Source: Cryobacterium sp. PAMC25264
Lineage (GTDB): Bacteria > Actinomycetota > Actinomycetes > Actinomycetales > Microbacteriaceae
NCBI RefSeq assembly: GCF_019443325.1
Contig: NZ_CP080383.1
Coordinates: 1,302,001-1,366,000, forward strand
Reading direction: 5' to 3'
DNA length: 64,000 nucleotides
In this document: positions 1 to 9,878 of the stretch, piece by piece
Position numbering within the stretch: the stretch's first letter is position 1
How the letters are laid out: the number at the start of each line of letters is the position of its first letter
Notes under the pieces: generated by a model
What the model was told of the DNA's origin: nothing
Seen by the model: the letters and a program-made list of their open reading frames with translations, nothing else
Databases searched by the model: none
Position numbers and translations under genes: made by a program

Positions 1-561
1 ATGGACAGCACCTCGCCGCTCACCGCCGAACGCATCCTCGCCGACTACAGCGAGGCCGAACTGCGTCGCATCTTCCAGGAGTACGGCGAGGAGAAACTCG
101 CCGGACGCTACGCCACGGCGATCGTTGAGGCTCGCGAGAGAGCGCCGTTCGTCCGGTCGGCCCAGCTGGTCGATGTCATCACCAAGGTCACCCCCGTCGC
201 CGTGCAGCGGATGGGACACCCCGCCAAGCGGGTGTTCCAGGCGCTGCGCATCGAGGTCAACCAGGAACTGGCCGTCCTCGAACGCGCCGTCCCCGCCGCG
301 ATGGAAGCTGTCGCCGTCGGCGGCCGCATCGTGACGATGGCCTACCAGTCGCTCGAGGACCGCATCGTCAAGCGGATGTTCGCCGCCGCCTCCACGTCCA
401 GCGCCCCCGCCGGACTTCCCGTCGAACTGCCGGAGCACAAGCCGCTGTTCACCCTTCTCATCCGCGGCGCCGAGCAGGCGTCCGAGGACGAGAAAGCCAT
501 CAACCCCCGTGCAACGTCGGTTCGCCTGCGTGCCGCTGAACGACTGAGGAGAGCCGAATGA
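1..561 (+). CDS. rsmH: 16S rRNA m4C1402 methyltransferase RsmH (MraW), C-terminal part
   Basis: This is the C-terminal 186 residues of RsmH, which N4-methylates C1402 of 16S rRNA with S-adenosylmethionine. The reading frame is open at the left edge, so the ATG at base 1 is internal; the family is normally about 310-330 residues. Recognisable late-domain segments are QALRIEVNQEL (about residue 80), GGRIVTMAYQSLEDRIVK (about 107) and NPRATSVRLRAAER near the end. The stop overlaps the next start as ATGA. Position as first gene of a dcw cluster supports the call. The SAM-binding N-terminus lies outside the window. Confidence 0.93.
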   Translation: MDSTSPLTAERILADYSEAELRRIFQEYGEEKLAGRYATAIVEARERAPFVRSAQLVDVITKVTPVAVQRMGHPAKRVFQALRIEVNQELAVLERAVPAAMEAVAVGGRIVTMAYQSLEDRIVKRMFAAASTSSAPAGLPVELPEHKPLFTLLIRGAEQASEDEKAINPRATSVRLRAAERLRRAE

Positions 562-1154
562 GCGACAACCTGGCCCGGGCATTTGAATCGGCACCGCTGC
601 GTCCGGATCACGCGCCGCACACCGGGGCGGAGGAACGTCGCCACATCGAGATCGTCAGCCCGAGCGCTCACAAGCGGCCGCGCGTGGTCTACGCGCTGTC
701 GGCCGTCGCCTGCGTCGGGGCCGTCATCGTCGCCCAGCTCCTCTTGAGCGTCGGAATCTCCCAGGGCGCCTACGAGATCTCGGCACTGCGCGCGAGCCAG
801 GTCGAACTCGGCCGCACGGCCAGCAGTGTGAGCGAGGACCTCATCCGGGTGTCCTCGCCGCAGAGCCTGGCCGCCAACGCCGAGGCTCTGGGCATGGTCA
901 GTAATTCCAGCCCCGCCTACCTCCGACTCTCCGACGGCGCCGTCCTCGGTGCGCCGAGCTCGGCCAGCGGCAGCCAGGCCGGCGCCGCGAGCCTGGTGCC
1001 CAACGCCCTGCTCGCCGGGGTGCCGCTGGTGACTCAGCTGCCCGCAGGCGGCCAGGGGACCAGCGTCGCGGCCGCGGCCGCCGCGCCCGTCGGCGGATCG
1101 GCTCCGCTGGCAGTTGCCGTGACCGACGGCCTGCCGTCGCCGACCACTCGCTAA
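558..1154 (+). CDS. FtsL-like septum protein (small bitopic membrane protein)
   Basis: This 198-residue protein has a cytoplasmic N-terminus of about 40 residues, one membrane helix at about 42-64 (VVYALSAVACVGAVIVAQLL), a short coiled-coil-compatible stretch with LRASQVELGRTASSV, and an Ala/Gly-rich tail. That layout matches FtsL, the divisome protein that pairs with FtsB and FtsQ to activate FtsWI. FtsL is poorly conserved, so the call rests mainly on topology and on the position between rsmH and ftsI. The ATG overlaps the rsmH stop by 4 bases, which suggests translational coupling. No catalytic residues are expected. Confidence 0.7.
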   Translation: MSDNLARAFESAPLRPDHAPHTGAEERRHIEIVSPSAHKRPRVVYALSAVACVGAVIVAQLLLSVGISQGAYEISALRASQVELGRTASSVSEDLIRVSSPQSLAANAEALGMVSNSSPAYLRLSDGAVLGAPSSASGSQAGAASLVPNALLAGVPLVTQLPAGGQGTSVAAAAAAPVGGSAPLAVAVTDGLPSPTTR

Positions 1155-1187
1155 ACGCCGGTACAGTCCGGTACAGGAGGACCACAC

Positions 1188-2966
1188 GTGGCGAAAAGAA
1201 GCATGTCCAGCAAGCGCAGGGTGGCGGCGACGATTCTTGTCCTCGTCGCGATCATCGGACTCTTCGTGGTACGCCTCGTGGATATCCAGGTGGTGCGCGC
1301 CGACTCCCTCAGCGCCGACTCCCTCGGTAATCGCTCGGTGGAGAAGACGGTCTACGGCTCCCGCGGCGAGATCCTCGACGCCAACGGGGTCGTGCTGGCC
1401 GGAACGGTCATGCGCTACGACGTCGTTGTCTCGCCCAAGAACACCAGCACCTTCACCCGCACCGTCAACGGCAAGGATGTTTCGGTGCCGGTGGCCCAGG
1501 CCGCGGCCGAGATCGGGGCCATCACCGGCCAGACCGCCGACGCCGTGCAGGGCATTGTCACGGACTCCCTGACCGAGAATCCCAAGTCCGATTTCGCCTA
1601 CATCATCAAGCAGGTCGATGTCGATGCCTTCCGCGCCCTCGACGCCCTCGACATCCCCTGGCTGTACCTCTACCAGAACCCCAGCCGGGTCTACCCCAAC
1701 GGCGCCGTCGCCGGCAACCTCGTCGGCTTCGTCTCCGGTGAGGGCGAGGCGCAGGCCGGCCTCGAGCTGGGTCAGGACTCCTGCCTGGCCAGCAACAACG
1801 GCATCGAGACCTACGAGCGCGGCGCCGACGGTGTGCGCCTGCCCGAAAGCACCGTCACCACGAAGGCCGCCGTGGACGGCAGCGATGTCGTCACCACCAT
1901 CGACTCCGACCTGCAGTGGTTCGTCCAGCAGGTGCTCGCCAAGCAGGCCCAGGCCACCGGCGCCGCCTGGGGCAACGTCGTCGTACAGGAGGTCAAGACC
2001 GGCAAGCTCGTCGCCGTCGCCGACTATCCCGCGGTCGACCCCAACAATGTGAGCGCGACGACCAACCCGGACGACCGCGGCTCCCGCGCCTTCAGCGCCT
2101 CCTACGAGCCCGGCTCGACCTTCAAGGCCCTCACCGCGGCATCCGTCATCGACGCAGGCCTCGCCGACCCGAACTCCCAGGTCGTCGCCCCGTTCCGCTA
2201 CCTACCCGCCAACGGAGCCAACATCAACGACAGCTCCGCGCACGGCGACCTGCGGTTGACCCTGACGGGTGTCCTCATCGAGTCGTCCAACACGGGAATG
2301 TCCAAGTTCGGCGAGCTCCTGAGTGACCAGCAGCGCTACGACTACATGACCAAGTTCGGTGTCGGCAGCGTCACCGAGAGCGGCTTCCCCGCCGAGGACT
2401 CCGGCATCCTGCACGCCGCGGAGAACTGGGACAACCAGACCTCCTACGCCACCATGTTCGGCCAGGGCCTGACCACGACGGCCCTGCAGGTGTCGAGTAT
2501 CTACCAGACCATCGCCAACAACGGGGTGCGCATGCCCGTGCAGCTGGTGTCAGGCTGCAAGGCCGCAGACGGCACCGTGACCGAGGTTCCCTCCGTCGAG
2601 GGCGCCCAGGTCGTCTCGCCTACCGCGGCCCGCGAGACCGCCGACATGCTCGAAATGGTCTACCAGCAGGGCTGGCTCGCCGAGAAGTGGAAGATCCCCG
2701 GCTACCGGGTGGCCGCCAAGACCGGAACGGCCCAGATGCCCGACGGTAACGGCGGATACACCAAGGGCTATCTTGTGTCGGTGTCTGGCTTCGCCCCTGC
2801 CGACGATCCGCAGTACGTCGTTTCGGTGAGTCTGGCCGATCCTGTTAACATGAATTCTTCAGCAGCATCCGCTCCGGTCTTCCAGGAAGTCATGAGTCAG
2901 GTGCTGAAGAAGTACCGGGCAGTTCCCTCGGGCGCCGCCGCGCCTGATCTCTCCGGTACCTGGTAA
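1188..2966 (+). CDS. ftsI: Septal penicillin-binding protein 3 (FtsI, peptidoglycan transpeptidase)
   Basis: This 592-residue class B penicillin-binding protein is the septal transpeptidase that works with FtsW. It has an N-terminal membrane anchor at about residues 12-32, a dimerisation domain (YGSRGEILDANG at about 57) and a transpeptidase domain with all three active-site motifs: STFK (PGSTFKALTAAS, about 310), SSN (IESSNTGMSK, about 367) and KTG (AAKTGTAQM, about 510). There are no PASTA repeats. The GTG start follows AGGAGG at a good distance, preceded by a short direct repeat CCGGTACAG. It lies 4 bases before murE in the same operon. Confidence 0.96.
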   Translation: MAKRSMSSKRRVAATILVLVAIIGLFVVRLVDIQVVRADSLSADSLGNRSVEKTVYGSRGEILDANGVVLAGTVMRYDVVVSPKNTSTFTRTVNGKDVSVPVAQAAAEIGAITGQTADAVQGIVTDSLTENPKSDFAYIIKQVDVDAFRALDALDIPWLYLYQNPSRVYPNGAVAGNLVGFVSGEGEAQAGLELGQDSCLASNNGIETYERGADGVRLPESTVTTKAAVDGSDVVTTIDSDLQWFVQQVLAKQAQATGAAWGNVVVQEVKTGKLVAVADYPAVDPNNVSATTNPDDRGSRAFSASYEPGSTFKALTAASVIDAGLADPNSQVVAPFRYLPANGANINDSSAHGDLRLTLTGVLIESSNTGMSKFGELLSDQQRYDYMTKFGVGSVTESGFPAEDSGILHAAENWDNQTSYATMFGQGLTTTALQVSSIYQTIANNGVRMPVQLVSGCKAADGTVTEVPSVEGAQVVSPTAARETADMLEMVYQQGWLAEKWKIPGYRVAAKTGTAQMPDGNGGYTKGYLVSVSGFAPADDPQYVVSVSLADPVNMNSSAASAPVFQEVMSQVLKKYRAVPSGAAAPDLSGTW

Positions 2967-2970
2967 GAAA

Positions 2971-4548
2971 GTGAGCCTCGTGACCGATTTGGCACCCTCG
3001 GCTCTGCGTCCTCAGCATCCGGTCCCGCGGTCGTTGTCGGGACTAGTCGATGAATTCAAGCTTGACCTCCGCGGCGACGCGGGTACCCGGGAGCTGACCG
3101 GCGTGAGCCTGAGCTCGCGCACCGTACAGCCCGGCGACCTCTACGTGGGGATGCCCGGGCGCCTCATCCATGGGGCCTCCTTCGCCGCCTCCGCCCGCGA
3201 GGCCGGCGCAGTGGCCGTACTCACCGACGAGGCCGGTGCGCTGCTGGCCGCCGAGTGCGGGCTCCCCGTGCTCGTCACGGCCGACGTGCGGTTGGCCCTC
3301 GGGGCGGTGTCCGCCTGGATCCACCGCACCGCCGACAACCCGGCCACGCTGTTCGCCGTCACCGGCACCAACGGCAAGACCAGCGTCGTCTACCTGCTCT
3401 TCGCGATCCTCAGCCAGCTCGGCGTGGTCGCCGGACTCACCTCCACCGCCGAACGCCGGATCGGCGACGTCGCCGTCACGAGCTCGCTGACCACCCCGGA
3501 GGCCAGCGAGCTGCACGCCCTCCTGGCGCGGATGCGCGAAGCCGAGGTTCGCGCCGTGGGCGTCGAGGTCTCGGCACAGGCGGTCAGCCGGCACCGGGTC
3601 GACGGCCTGGTCTTCGACCTCACCGGGTTCACCAATCTCTCGCACGACCACCTCGACGACTACGCGGACATGGAGGAGTACTTCCAGGCCAAACTGGAGC
3701 TCTTCCAGCCCGACCGATCTCGCCGCGGCGTCGTCACGGTCGACTCCGAATGGGGCCGTCGGATCGCCGCCGAGAGCCGCATCCCGGTCACCACCCTCGC
3801 CAACCACCCCCACATCGGTACCATGGACACCTCCGATCTCGAGGCAGACTGGCACATGCACGTCGTCGCGACCGGGGCACGCTCCACCGAGTTCACGCTC
3901 GAGGGTCCGGACGGTCGGCGCCTGCACACCCAGGTCCCGCTGCTGGGCTGGTACATGGCCGCCAACGCCGCCCTGGCCATCGTGATGCTCGTGGAGTCCG
4001 GTTTCGACCTCGCTGCCATCGAGCACGCCCTGGAGCGGGACGGCGGCATCACCGCGTACATTCCCGGTCGGGCCGAGCTGATCTCCGGGGACCGCGGGCC
4101 CCTCGTCTACATCGACTACGGGCACAGCCCCGACGCCTTCCTCAACACCTTGGCCGCGATCCGGGCCTCGACCACCGGCCGCATCATCATGGTGTTCGGC
4201 GCCGACGGCGACCGGGACAAGACCAAACGCGCCGACATGGGCGCCATCGCCGCCCGCGGCGCCGACGCCGTCGTCATTACCAACTTCCATCCGCGCTTCG
4301 AAGACGCCGCAAGCATCCGGGCCACCCTCCTTGACGCGGCCCGCGCCGCGGTCCCGGACGGCGAACTCTACGAGGTCCCCGACCCCGCGACGGCCTTCCG
4401 CCGTGCCCTGTCGCTGGCCGGAGAGGGCGATGTCGTGCTCTACGCCGGCCCCGGCCACGAGAACTATCAGGAGGTGGCGGGTGTGAAACTGCCTTATTCC
4501 GCACGGGACGATGCCCGCCTCGCTCTGCAGGAAGCCGGGTGGCTGTAG
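2971..4548 (+). CDS. murE: UDP-MurNAc-tripeptide ligase MurE
   Basis: This 525-residue cytoplasmic Mur ligase adds the third amino acid to UDP-MurNAc-L-Ala-D-Glu using ATP. The N-terminal UDP-binding domain is followed by the P-loop (VTGTNGKTSVV, about residue 130), the central domain with LSHDHLDDY, and the C-terminal domain with GADGDRDKTKR. The DNPR motif that marks diaminopimelate-specific enzymes is replaced by NFHPRFED (about residue 434). This predicts another substrate at position 3, in line with the diaminobutyrate, homoserine or lysine-type walls of Microbacteriaceae. GTG start; the stop abuts the murF ATG directly. Confidence 0.95.
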   Translation: MSLVTDLAPSALRPQHPVPRSLSGLVDEFKLDLRGDAGTRELTGVSLSSRTVQPGDLYVGMPGRLIHGASFAASAREAGAVAVLTDEAGALLAAECGLPVLVTADVRLALGAVSAWIHRTADNPATLFAVTGTNGKTSVVYLLFAILSQLGVVAGLTSTAERRIGDVAVTSSLTTPEASELHALLARMREAEVRAVGVEVSAQAVSRHRVDGLVFDLTGFTNLSHDHLDDYADMEEYFQAKLELFQPDRSRRGVVTVDSEWGRRIAAESRIPVTTLANHPHIGTMDTSDLEADWHMHVVATGARSTEFTLEGPDGRRLHTQVPLLGWYMAANAALAIVMLVESGFDLAAIEHALERDGGITAYIPGRAELISGDRGPLVYIDYGHSPDAFLNTLAAIRASTTGRIIMVFGADGDRDKTKRADMGAIAARGADAVVITNFHPRFEDAASIRATLLDAARAAVPDGELYEVPDPATAFRRALSLAGEGDVVLYAGPGHENYQEVAGVKLPYSARDDARLALQEAGWL

Positions 4549-5976
4549 ATGATCGCCCTGAGCCTGACCGAGATCGCGGCGGCCATGAACGGCGAGCTCC
4601 ACCTCGCCGCGCCCGACGCATCCGACACGCTGACCGCCGACTCCCTCGTCAGCGGCGCGGTCCACACCGACTCCCGAGAGGTCGCCTCTGGCGACATCTT
4701 CGTCGCCAAGCCGGGGGAGGAGACCGACGGTCACCTCTTCGCACCGGCCGCCGTCGCCAACGGCGCCGTCCTCATCATCGTCGAACGCCTACTCGACCTT
4801 CCCGTCGCCCAGGTGCTCGTGCCGGACGCCGTGACCGGCCTGGGCGACCTGGCCACCGCGGTCATCGCCCGCGTGCGCGCCACCGGACCCCTCCGGGTCA
4901 TCGGCATCACGGGCTCCAACGGCAAGACCACCACCAAGAACCTGCTCAAGGCGATCCTCGAGCAGGTCGGCCCCACGGTGGCGGCACGCGCCTCCTTCAA
5001 CAACGAGGTTGGCGCCCCGCTGACCATGCTCGAGGTCACCGAGCAGACCGAATTCCTGGTCGCCGAGATGGGCGCGAGCGCCGAAGGCGAGATCCGGCGC
5101 CTGGTGCGGATGGCCAGGCCCGATATCGGCGTCGTGCTCAAGGTCGGCCTCGCCCATGCGGGCGGCTTCGGCGGCATCGACGCCACCGTGCGTGCCAAAT
5201 CGGAGATGGTCACCGACCTGCTCCCGAGCGATGTGGCCGTGCTCAACGTGGACGACGACAGGGTGGCCGGCATGGCCGCTCTCACGGATGCGCGTGTCGT
5301 CTGGTTCGGTGAGGGAGAGAGCGCCTCCGTGCGGGCGTCCGACATCCACGGCACCCGCACCGGCACGAGCTTCACGCTGCACCTGCCCACCGGAGCGAGC
5401 CGGCCGGTCTCCTTCCGGGTGCTCGGCGAACACCACGTGATGAACGCCCTGGCCGCAGCCGCGGTCGCCGATGTTCTCGGCGTGCCCATCGACGACATTG
5501 TCACGGCCCTCGAATCCGTCACGGTAGCCGAACGGTGGCGCATGGAGGTCATGGGCGGACGCGATGACATCACCGTCATCAACGACGCCTACAACGCCAG
5601 CCCCGACTCCATGACGGCGGCCCTGAAGACCCTGGCCCAGATCCGCAAGCCCGACGGCCGCAGCATCGCCGTGCTGGGCGAGATGAGTGAACTGGGCGAA
5701 CTGGCCGGCGACGAGCACGACCGGATCGGCCTGCTCGCCGTGCGCCTCAACATCTCCCAACTCGTCGTGGTCGGTCCCGCCGCCCGGCGAATGCACATCA
5801 GCACCATCAACGAAGGCTCGTGGGACGGCGAGTCGGCCTACGTCGACAACGCCGACGAGGCCTTCGCCCTGCTGAGCGACACCGTGAAGCCAGGCGACAC
5901 TGTGCTCGTCAAATCATCGAATTCAGCCGGACTCCGTTTCCTCGGCGACCGACTGGGAAAGTTGTACTCGTGGTAG
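4549..5976 (+). CDS. murF: UDP-MurNAc-tripeptide D-alanyl-D-alanine ligase MurF
   Basis: MurF adds the D-Ala-D-Ala dipeptide to the UDP-MurNAc-tripeptide, the last cytoplasmic step before MraY. It is 475 residues, the usual length. The ATP-binding loop is [13 protein letters not shown] at about residue 121, the central domain carries [11 protein letters not shown] at about 150, and the C-terminal ligase domain has [12 protein letters not shown] at about 345. The ATG follows the murE TAG with no gap, and the gene ends inside the start of mraY, so murE, murF and mraY are tightly coupled. Confidence 0.95.
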   Translation: MIALSLTEIAAAMNGELHLAAPDASDTLTADSLVSGAVHTDSREVASGDIFVAKPGEETDGHLFAPAAVANGAVLIIVERLLDLPVAQVLVPDAVTGLGDLATAVIARVRATGPLRVIGITGSNGKTTTKNLLKAILEQVGPTVAARASFNNEVGAPLTMLEVTEQTEFLVAEMGASAEGEIRRLVRMARPDIGVVLKVGLAHAGGFGGIDATVRAKSEMVTDLLPSDVAVLNVDDDRVAGMAALTDARVVWFGEGESASVRASDIHGTRTGTSFTLHLPTGASRPVSFRVLGEHHVMNALAAAAVADVLGVPIDDIVTALESVTVAERWRMEVMGGRDDITVINDAYNASPDSMTAALKTLAQIRKPDGRSIAVLGEMSELGELAGDEHDRIGLLAVRLNISQLVVVGPAARRMHISTINEGSWDGESAYVDNADEAFALLSDTVKPGDTVLVKSSNSAGLRFLGDRLGKLYSW

Positions 5977-7064
5977 CCCTCCTGCTGGCTGGAGCGATGT
6001 CCCTCGTCTTCACGCTGCTCCTGACCCCGCTGTTCATCCGGCTCTTCCACAAGCTCGGCTGGGGCCAGTTCATCCGCGATGACGGACCCAAGAGTCACCA
6101 CGCCAAACGCGGTACCGCCACCATGGGCGGCATCATCATCATCGTCGGCGTCCTGGTCAGCTACTTCCTCGCCATGTGGATGCAACAGCGGCCGCTGACG
6201 GCATCCCCGCTGCTCGTGCTGTTCATGATGGTCGGCCTCGGGCTGGTCGGCTTCCTCGACGACTACCTCAAGACCCGCAACCAGCGCAGCCTGGGCCTCG
6301 GCGGCTGGCAGAAGATCGCCGGACAGGTCGTCGTCGCCGGTGCCTTCGGCTGGATGGCGCTGCAGTTCCCCGACAAGAACGGCGAGACGCCGGCTTCCAC
6401 GCACATCTCTTTCATTCGGGACCTGCCGCTGGACTTCATGAAGCTCGGCACCTTCATCGGGATCGCCGCGTTCATCGTCTGGATCTGCCTGATCGTGGCG
6501 GCGACCTCCAACGGCGTCAACGTCACCGACGGTCTCGACGGTCTCGCCACGGGCTCGCTGGTCTTCGCGATCGGGTCCTACATCATCATCGGATTCTGGC
6601 AGTCCAACCAGTCCTGCAACCCGGGCGGATCGGACATCGCCGACGTCTACAAGTGTTACGCCGGACCCGACTCCTTCGACCTCGCCATCGTGGCCGCCGC
6701 GATCGTGGGTGGGCTGATCGGCTTCCTCTGGTGGAACACCAGCCCGGCGAAGATCTTCCTCGGCGACACTGGCTCGCTCGGCCTGGGCGGCGCACTGGCC
6801 GCGCTGGCCATCCTCAGCCGCACCGAACTGCTCCTGGTCCTCATCGGCGGCCTCTTCGTCATCGAAGCCGGCTCCGTGATCGTCCAGCGTGCCTACTTCA
6901 AAGTCACCAGGGGCAAACGGATCTTCCTGATGAGCCCGATCCATCACCACTTCGAACTCAAGGGCTGGGCCGAGGTCACCGTGGTGGTGCGCTTCTGGAT
7001 CATCGGCGGGTTGCTCGTGGCCGCTGGCGTCGGCACCTTCTACCTCGAATGGCTGGCCCGCTAG
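5970..7064 (+). CDS. mraY: Phospho-MurNAc-pentapeptide transferase MraY
   Basis: This 364-residue polytopic membrane enzyme transfers phospho-MurNAc-pentapeptide to undecaprenyl phosphate to form lipid I. About ten membrane helices are visible. Diagnostic motifs are [14 protein letters not shown] (about residue 35), FLDDYLK (about 94), [12 protein letters not shown] (about 186), [12 protein letters not shown] (about 262) and the [13 protein letters not shown] loop (about 320). I chose the GTG at 5970, seven bases inside the end of murF, because it starts directly on the first membrane helix. The open frame extends further upstream, but only as an overlap with murF. Confidence 0.93.
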   Translation: MVALLLAGAMSLVFTLLLTPLFIRLFHKLGWGQFIRDDGPKSHHAKRGTATMGGIIIIVGVLVSYFLAMWMQQRPLTASPLLVLFMMVGLGLVGFLDDYLKTRNQRSLGLGGWQKIAGQVVVAGAFGWMALQFPDKNGETPASTHISFIRDLPLDFMKLGTFIGIAAFIVWICLIVAATSNGVNVTDGLDGLATGSLVFAIGSYIIIGFWQSNQSCNPGGSDIADVYKCYAGPDSFDLAIVAAAIVGGLIGFLWWNTSPAKIFLGDTGSLGLGGALAALAILSRTELLLVLIGGLFVIEAGSVIVQRAYFKVTRGKRIFLMSPIHHHFELKGWAEVTVVVRFWIIGGLLVAAGVGTFYLEWLAR

Positions 7065-8605
7065 TGGGAGCCCACTCCGCAGACACCCCGTCCGACGACC
7101 GCCTGGAGCGTCTGACCAGCTGGCACTCGGACTGGACCGGGCTGCGCGTGGCCGTCCTCGGCCTGGGCATGACCGGGTTCGCCGCTGCCGACACCCTTGG
7201 TGAGCTCGGCTCCGACGTGCTGGTCGTGGCCGGCACCGCCCCGGACGACCGGGCCCGCCTGCTCGAGGTCCTCGGCATCCCGTTGCTGACCGCCGACCTG
7301 GACGGGGTGCCGGCCGGCCTCGCGGCACACGCCCCAGAACTCCTCATCGTGTCACCGGGGTTCCACCCCGACCACCCCGTATTGCTCTGGGCCCACTCCG
7401 AGTCGATCCCGGTGTGGGGCGACATCGAACTGGCCTGGCGGCTGCGCGACAAGGTCGGCCCGCCCGCGCCCTGGATCCTCGTCACCGGCACCAACGGCAA
7501 GACCACCACCGTGCAGCTTGCGGCGACCATGCTCGCGGCGGGCGGCCACCGGGTGGCGCCCTGCGGCAACATCGGCGTGCCCGTACTGGACGCCGTGCGA
7601 GACCCGCAGGGCTGGGACGTGCTCGTCGTCGAGCTGTCCAGCTACCAGCTGCACCACCTGCCCCTCACCGGCCCGGGCGCGTTGGTGCCCTGGTCCAGCG
7701 TCTGCCTCAACGTGGCCGACGACCACCTCGACTGGCACGGCTCGGCCGACGCCTACCGGGATGCCAAGGCCAAGGTCTACGCGAACACCACGGTGGCCTG
7801 CGTGTACAACAAGGCCGACCTCGCCACCATGCGCATGGTCGAGAACGCCGAGGTGGGCGACGGCGCCCGGGCCATCGGCTTCGGACTGGGCGTGCCCGGC
7901 CCCAGCGATCTGGGCATCGTCGACGGCATCGTCTGCGACCGCGCCTTCCTCGAGGACCGGTTCGACAGCGCCATCGAGCTGACCACAGTCACCGACCTCG
8001 TCGCGGCCGGCCTGGCCGCACCCCATGTCGTCGCCAACATCCTGGCCGCCGCGGCGCTCGCGCGATCGTTCGATGTCGCCCCCGCGGCCATCCGTGCCGC
8101 CCTGGAGACCTTCAGGCTCGACGCGCACCGGATCGAAGTGGTCGCGGTGCAGGACGGCATCAGCTGGGTCGACGACTCCAAGGCGACCAACCCGCACGCC
8201 GCCGACGCCTCGCTGGCGGCCTTCGACTCCGTCGTCTGGCTGGTCGGCGGGCTGCTCAAGGGCGTCGACATCGGTGATCTGGTGGCCCGGCACGTCGGTC
8301 GGTTGCGCGGAGCCGTGATCATCGGAGTCGAACGGGACGAAGTCCTTGCGGCATTCCGGCGACACGCCCCCGCCCTGCGGGTATTCGAGATCGACTCAGA
8401 TGACACTGGTGAGGTCATGCCGTCAGCGGTCGGCCTGGCCGGCTCGCTGGCCGAGGCCGGAGACGTCGTCCTGCTGGCGCCGGCAGCGGCGTCCATGGAC
8501 CAGTTCGCGAGCTACGCGGAACGCGGGGCGAAGTTCGCCCAGGCCGTTCACGATTATTTGGGAGGTGGGTCGCATGAAGACTCGTCCTCGTACCCGGGTG
8601 CCTGA
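7064..8605 (+). CDS. murD: UDP-MurNAc-L-alanine D-glutamate ligase MurD
   Basis: MurD adds D-glutamate to UDP-MurNAc-L-Ala. The protein is 513 residues. It has an N-terminal Rossmann-like UDP-binding domain (VAVLGLGMTGFAAAD, about residue 30), the P-loop LVTGTNGKTTTVQ (about 144), ELSSYQL (about 192), NVADDHLDWHG (about 218) and WVDDSKATNPHA (about 368) in the C-terminal domain. The GTG start overlaps the mraY TAG by one base (TAGTG). The frame stays open far upstream, but that part is only a shadow of mraY. The 3' end overlaps ftsW by 32 bases. Confidence 0.93.
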   Translation: MGAHSADTPSDDRLERLTSWHSDWTGLRVAVLGLGMTGFAAADTLGELGSDVLVVAGTAPDDRARLLEVLGIPLLTADLDGVPAGLAAHAPELLIVSPGFHPDHPVLLWAHSESIPVWGDIELAWRLRDKVGPPAPWILVTGTNGKTTTVQLAATMLAAGGHRVAPCGNIGVPVLDAVRDPQGWDVLVVELSSYQLHHLPLTGPGALVPWSSVCLNVADDHLDWHGSADAYRDAKAKVYANTTVACVYNKADLATMRMVENAEVGDGARAIGFGLGVPGPSDLGIVDGIVCDRAFLEDRFDSAIELTTVTDLVAAGLAAPHVVANILAAAALARSFDVAPAAIRAALETFRLDAHRIEVVAVQDGISWVDDSKATNPHAADASLAAFDSVVWLVGGLLKGVDIGDLVARHVGRLRGAVIIGVERDEVLAAFRRHAPALRVFEIDSDDTGEVMPSAVGLAGSLAEAGDVVLLAPAAASMDQFASYAERGAKFAQAVHDYLGGGSHEDSSSYPGA

Positions 8606-9878
8606 GGCCGGCGGTAACACCTCCGCACCGCTCGGACAGGTACGCAGCTCACTGACCCGCATCAATCTCGGCCGGGTCTTCAGGGCAGAATCCACCAACT
8701 ACCTCCTGCTTGTGGGAACCACGCTGTTCCTGGTGCTCTTCGGCCTGGTCATGGTGCTGTCCTCCTCGTCGGTCGACTCCTACCTCGAGGACGCGGGCTT
8801 CTACGGCGGCCTCTTCCGGCAGGGCATCTTCGCCGTCCTCGGCATCCCGCTGATGCTCGTGATCAGCCGGCTGCCCGTGCGGTTCTGGCAACGGGTCGCC
8901 TGGCCGGCCCTGCTGATCTCCTGCTTCTTCCAGTGCCTCGTCGTCTTCACCCCGCTGGGCATCACCGTGGCGGGCAACACCAACTGGCTCGCGATCGGGA
9001 GCGTGCAGTTCCAGCCCTCAGAGGCCATCAAGGTGGCCCTGGTGATCTGGCTGGGCGTGCTCCTGGCACAGAAGAAGGACAAGCTCGACGACTGGCGACA
9101 CGTGTACATCCCCGTCTTCGGCGTCGGCGGCGGCTCGATCATGCTCGTCATGATCGGCGGGGACCTCGGAACCGTGATCATCATGGCGGGCATCCTCTTC
9201 GGCGCGCTGTTCTTTGCCGGCGTGCGCCTGCGTATGCTCGCCGCCCCGATGGGTGTCGGCATCCTCGTCGGCGGCCTGCTGGCCGTCACGAGCGAGAACC
9301 GGATGACCCGCATCCTCAGCTTCGCCGTCGACACCTGCCACGAACTCAACGGCACCATCTCAGCGGCCTGCTGGCAACCGCTGCACGGCACCTGGGCGCT
9401 GGCCAACGGGGGAGTGTTCGGCGTGGGGCTCGGTAACTCCAAGGCCAAGTGGTCCTGGCTGCCCGCCGCCGACAACGACTACATCTTCGCCATCATCGGG
9501 GAGGAGCTCGGCCTCATCGGCGCCATCGTCGTGCTCTTGATGTTCATCCTGCTCGCGTTCTCCTTCATCCGCATCATGCACAGCACCACCAACCTGCAGA
9601 TCAGGGTGACCACGGCGGGCGTGATGGTCTGGATCATCGGCCAGGCCATGGTCAACATCGGCGTCGTGCTCGGGGTGCTCCCCGTGCTCGGGGTGCCGCT
9701 GCCCCTGATCTCCGCCGGCGGCACGGCGCTGCTCACCACCCTCGCCGCCATTGGCGTCGTGCTCTCCTTCGCACGCAGCGACCACAATCTGCAGCAGGAT
9801 GCCCAGGCCCGCCCGGTCGCGGCTCCCGTCGCCGCCGGGCCCGTGCGCGCGGCACCGAAACGAGGAACGGTTCGATGA
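8574..9878 (+). CDS. ftsW: Septal peptidoglycan polymerase FtsW (SEDS family)
   Basis: FtsW is the lipid II glycosyltransferase of the divisome and partner of FtsI. The protein is 434 residues, with about ten membrane helices and a soluble N-terminus of about 40 residues. Family signatures include VMVLSSSSVDSYL near the first helix, GNTNWLAIGSVQFQPSE in the central loop, DNDYIFAIIGEELGLIG and PLPLISAGGTALL near the end. I chose the ATG at 8574 because GGAGGTGGG sits 7-13 bases upstream. The end overlaps murG as ATGA. Confidence 0.93.
   Translation: MKTRPRTRVPEAGGNTSAPLGQVRSSLTRINLGRVFRAESTNYLLLVGTTLFLVLFGLVMVLSSSSVDSYLEDAGFYGGLFRQGIFAVLGIPLMLVISRLPVRFWQRVAWPALLISCFFQCLVVFTPLGITVAGNTNWLAIGSVQFQPSEAIKVALVIWLGVLLAQKKDKLDDWRHVYIPVFGVGGGSIMLVMIGGDLGTVIIMAGILFGALFFAGVRLRMLAAPMGVGILVGGLLAVTSENRMTRILSFAVDTCHELNGTISAACWQPLHGTWALANGGVFGVGLGNSKAKWSWLPAADNDYIFAIIGEELGLIGAIVVLLMFILLAFSFIRIMHSTTNLQIRVTTAGVMVWIIGQAMVNIGVVLGVLPVLGVPLPLISAGGTALLTTLAAIGVVLSFARSDHNLQQDAQARPVAAPVAAGPVRAAPKRGTVR

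Noticed and set aside
3043..4734. 563-codon minus-strand open frame across murE and murF
   Set aside because: It is antisense to two conserved Mur ligases and spans their junction; the composition is typical of shadow frames.
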